The notes under the pieces were generated by a model that worked only from the letters and a program-made list of their open reading frames with translations, did not search any database and was not told where the DNA came from. Of a stretch of 64,000 bases of DNA, positions 62,154 to 64,000 are shown piece after piece. Numbering within the stretch: the stretch's first letter is position 1; every line of letters begins with the position of its first letter. A program made the position numbers and the translations under genes. The stretch spans positions 1,054,001 to 1,118,000 of the forward strand of contig NZ_CP139575.1 of NCBI RefSeq assembly GCF_034298135.1. The letters are read 5' to 3'. This stretch comes from Lactobacillus acidophilus (GTDB lineage: Bacteria; Bacillota; Bacilli; Lactobacillales; Lactobacillaceae).

Positions 62154-63142
62154 TACTTTTCATCCTTTGCCAAAGCTTGTGCAGCAGTAACGATAGCCAA
62201 ATCGTAAATATCTTGTTCACTACAACCACGTGATAAGTCATTAACTGGAGCAGCTAGACCTTGTAAAATAGGACCTACTGCAGTAAAGTTACCAAGTCGT
62301 TGCACCATCTTATAAGCGATATTTCCAGATTGAAGTTCTGGGAATACAAATACATTAGCATGTCCTGCCACCTTAGAGCCTGGTGCTTTTTTTTCACCAA
62401 CTGATGGAACAAATGCAGCATCAAATTGTAATTCACCATCTGCAGGGATTTCTGGATGATCTTTTTGGAACATTGCAGCAGCGTCATGAACTTTATTTAC
62501 CATAGGACCTTCAGCTGACCCTTTAGTTGAAAAGCTTAAAAATGCAACCTTAGGATCGATTCCTGCCATTTTAGCAGTTTGAGCGGATTGATAACCAATT
62601 TCTGCCAAAGTTTCTTCATCTGGATCAATATTAATAGCACAATCAGCAAAAATATATCTTTCATCGCCTTTTTCCATTACGAAAGCACCCGATACGCGAT
62701 GCATCCCCTTAGCAGCATGAATTAATTGTAAAGCAGGTAAAACAGTATTAGCAGTTGAATGCGCAGCACCTGATACCATTCCATCAGCTTTTCCCATCTT
62801 TACTAGCATAGTACCAAAGTAATTACCTTTTGCTAGCTTAGCCTTTGCTTCGGCAATACTAGTATCCTTTTTTCTAGCTTTAACAAATGCTTCAGCCATT
62901 TCATCTAAACCAGCATAATTATTTTGATCATAAATCTTTACACCATCAAGATCTAAATTATTTTCTGCAGCCAATTTTTCAATATCTTCTCTTTTACCAA
63001 TCAAAATTGGATCGATAATATTGTCCTTATTTAAATTGGAAACTGCAGTTAAGATTCTAAGATCATTACTTTCTGGGAAAATAATTTTTTTCTTTTCATC
63101 AGCTTGTTCAACTTGTTCTTTGAATAATGAAAATACGCTCAT
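62153..63142 (-). CDS. pta: phosphate acetyltransferase
   Basis: Converts acetyl-CoA and phosphate to acetyl phosphate, partner of AckA. 329 residues, the short single-domain form. FPESNDLRILTAV at the start and GMVSGAAHSTANTVLPALQL plus GLAAPVNDLSRGCSEQDIYD at the end match PTA. It lies between ung and tsaE, a gene order common in lactobacilli. Confidence 0.97.
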   Translation of the reverse strand: MSVFSLFKEQVEQADEKKKIIFPESNDLRILTAVSNLNKDNIIDPILIGKREDIEKLAAENNLDLDGVKIYDQNNYAGLDEMAEAFVKARKKDTSIAEAKAKLAKGNYFGTMLVKMGKADGMVSGAAHSTANTVLPALQLIHAAKGMHRVSGAFVMEKGDERYIFADCAINIDPDEETLAEIGYQSAQTAKMAGIDPKVAFLSFSTKGSAEGPMVNKVHDAAAMFQKDHPEIPADGELQFDAAFVPSVGEKKAPGSKVAGHANVFVFPELQSGNIAYKMVQRLGNFTAVGPILQGLAAPVNDLSRGCSEQDIYDLAIVTAAQALAKDEK

Positions 63143-63153
63143 TTATATACCTC

Positions 63154-63852
63154 TTATATTAAATCAGATTTACTTACCTTTTCTGGAAGTTGCCAATCAA
63201 TTGGAGTCTCGCCAAAATTAATTAATGCCGTATTGCAACGAGAAAATGGTCTTGAACCAAAAAATCCACGATCGGCTGAAAAAGGACTCGGATGAGATGA
63301 TTTTATAATAAAGTTCTTGCTTTGATCAATTAATGGAATTTTATTCTGAGCAAATCGTCCCCATAAAATAAAGACTACCTTGCCTCGCTTACTAAGCGCT
63401 TTAATTGCCGCATCGGTTACGTCTTCCCAACCCTTGCCTTGATGTCCATTTGCATGACCATATGGAACCGTTAATACTGCATTTAGTAATAATACACCTT
63501 GATCAGCCCATTTCTTCAGATAGCCATGATTTACTGGGATAGCTCCCACATCATCATAAAGCTCTTTATAAATATTTCTAAGTGACGGCGGTAATTGAGC
63601 ACCTGGCATAACAGAGAAACTCATACCATTAGCTTGCCCGGGATTATGATATGGATCTTGTCCTAAAATTACTACCTTTGTTTTATTAAATGGCGTTAGT
63701 TTAAAAGCAGTAAAAATATGATACATATCCGGATAAATTTGCCTTGTTGAATATTCTTTTTTTAAAAAATTATGAAGTTCGTGATATTTATCACTTGTAA
63801 AGATCGGATTTAATATTTGATCCCAATCATTACCGATTAATTCTTTCGCCAA
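63154..63852 (-). CDS. ung: uracil-DNA glycosylase
   Basis: Removes uracil from DNA. Family 1: catalytic water-activating loop [17 protein letters not shown], uracil site [11 protein letters not shown] and [17 protein letters not shown]. 232 residues. It starts the ung-pta-tsaE operon and is separated from pta by 11 nt. Confidence 0.97.
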   Translation of the reverse strand: MAKELIGNDWDQILNPIFTSDKYHELHNFLKKEYSTRQIYPDMYHIFTAFKLTPFNKTKVVILGQDPYHNPGQANGMSFSVMPGAQLPPSLRNIYKELYDDVGAIPVNHGYLKKWADQGVLLLNAVLTVPYGHANGHQGKGWEDVTDAAIKALSKRGKVVFILWGRFAQNKIPLIDQSKNFIIKSSHPSPFSADRGFFGSRPFSRCNTALINFGETPIDWQLPEKVSKSDLI

Positions 63853-63919
63853 GTCTTACACCCTCTTTTCTAATCTTCTTTATGGTATCATTAATTTAAC
63901 AGTAATTGGGAGGAAAATT

Positions 63920-64000
63920 ATGATCAAATTAGTCGCCTGTGATCTTGATGGTACACTTTTTAATTCTGAAATGACAGTTTCTAAAGTGAATGCTCAAGCT
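63920..64000 (+). CDS. HAD-IIB hydrolase (partial)
   Basis: The first 27 codons, MIKLVACDLDGTLFNSEMTV and onward, contain HAD motif I (DLDGT). The gene runs off the right edge. GGGAGG lies 6 nt upstream. Probably a Cof-type phosphatase similar to those at 51275-52909. Confidence 0.8.
   Translation, partial: MIKLVACDLDGTLFNSEMTVSKVNAQA

Overview
The window is AT-rich Firmicute DNA whose gene content and gene order fit a Lactobacillus of the acidophilus/gasseri/johnsonii group. The support is: an atp operon next to upp; comG, then a ytxK-type methylase, then ackA; a tmRNA encoding the proteolysis tag ANNKNSYALAA; cdaA-cdaR-glmM; LicT/beta-glucoside PTS genes; and many AGGAGG ribosome binding sites with some TTG and GTG starts. 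The species call is inference.

Layout: 1-5272 is the ATP synthase operon, leftward, with atpD cut by the left edge. 5395-9647 holds upp and the tdk-prfA-prmC-sua5 operon. 9795-11147 is murT. 11227-18549 is a 7.3 kb integrated element lying between an 18-bp att repeat and the 3' end of a tRNA-Gln gene. It has a leftward integrase and repressor, rightward small genes, a primase/helicase, long repeat-rich non-coding stretches and a lone regulator-like gene. It looks like a phage satellite or small integrative element, and its integrase is broken. 18533-18682 holds tRNA-Gln(CUG) and tRNA-Glu(CUC). 18766-31728 is ordinary chromosome: serine hydrolase, MFS exporter, pgi, VanZ, LTA-synthase-like protein, a two-component system and manA, with several decayed genes. 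31736-41078 holds a DUF3737 gene, ssrA, ackA, a ytxK-like methylase, the comG operon, yebC, a second VanZ gene and rpsN with an unannotated 33-codon ORF in front of it. 41342-49979 holds an APC permease, an alpha/beta hydrolase, the licT-bglP-bglA operon with two antiterminator sites and cre sites, and a glycerate kinase. 50003-64000 holds a low-molecular-weight phosphatase, two tandem HAD hydrolases, cdaA-cdaR-glmM, potABCD, murB, an exonuclease, tsaE-pta-ung and the start of a third HAD gene.

The least ordinary part is the 7.3 kb element. Its immunity region has three matching operator palindromes over two divergent promoters. A 31-bp repeat occurs three times in it. GGAC/GTCC motifs cluster next to the primase gene, and two copies of a hairpin-forming 21-mer lie in a 950-bp gene-free stretch. 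The element supplies both a restored tRNA 3' end and a substitute terminator for the tRNA operon it interrupts.

A second theme is gene decay. The integrase, an excisionase-like gene, a luciferase-like oxidoreductase, a response regulator, a MalY/PatB aminotransferase, comGA and one HAD hydrolase each carry a frameshift, a stop or a lost start codon. I could reconstruct most of these lesions to the nucleotide. If they are not sequencing errors, the strain has lost competence pilus assembly, signalling through one two-component system and excision of the element. All calls come from reading the sequence; no database search was run.
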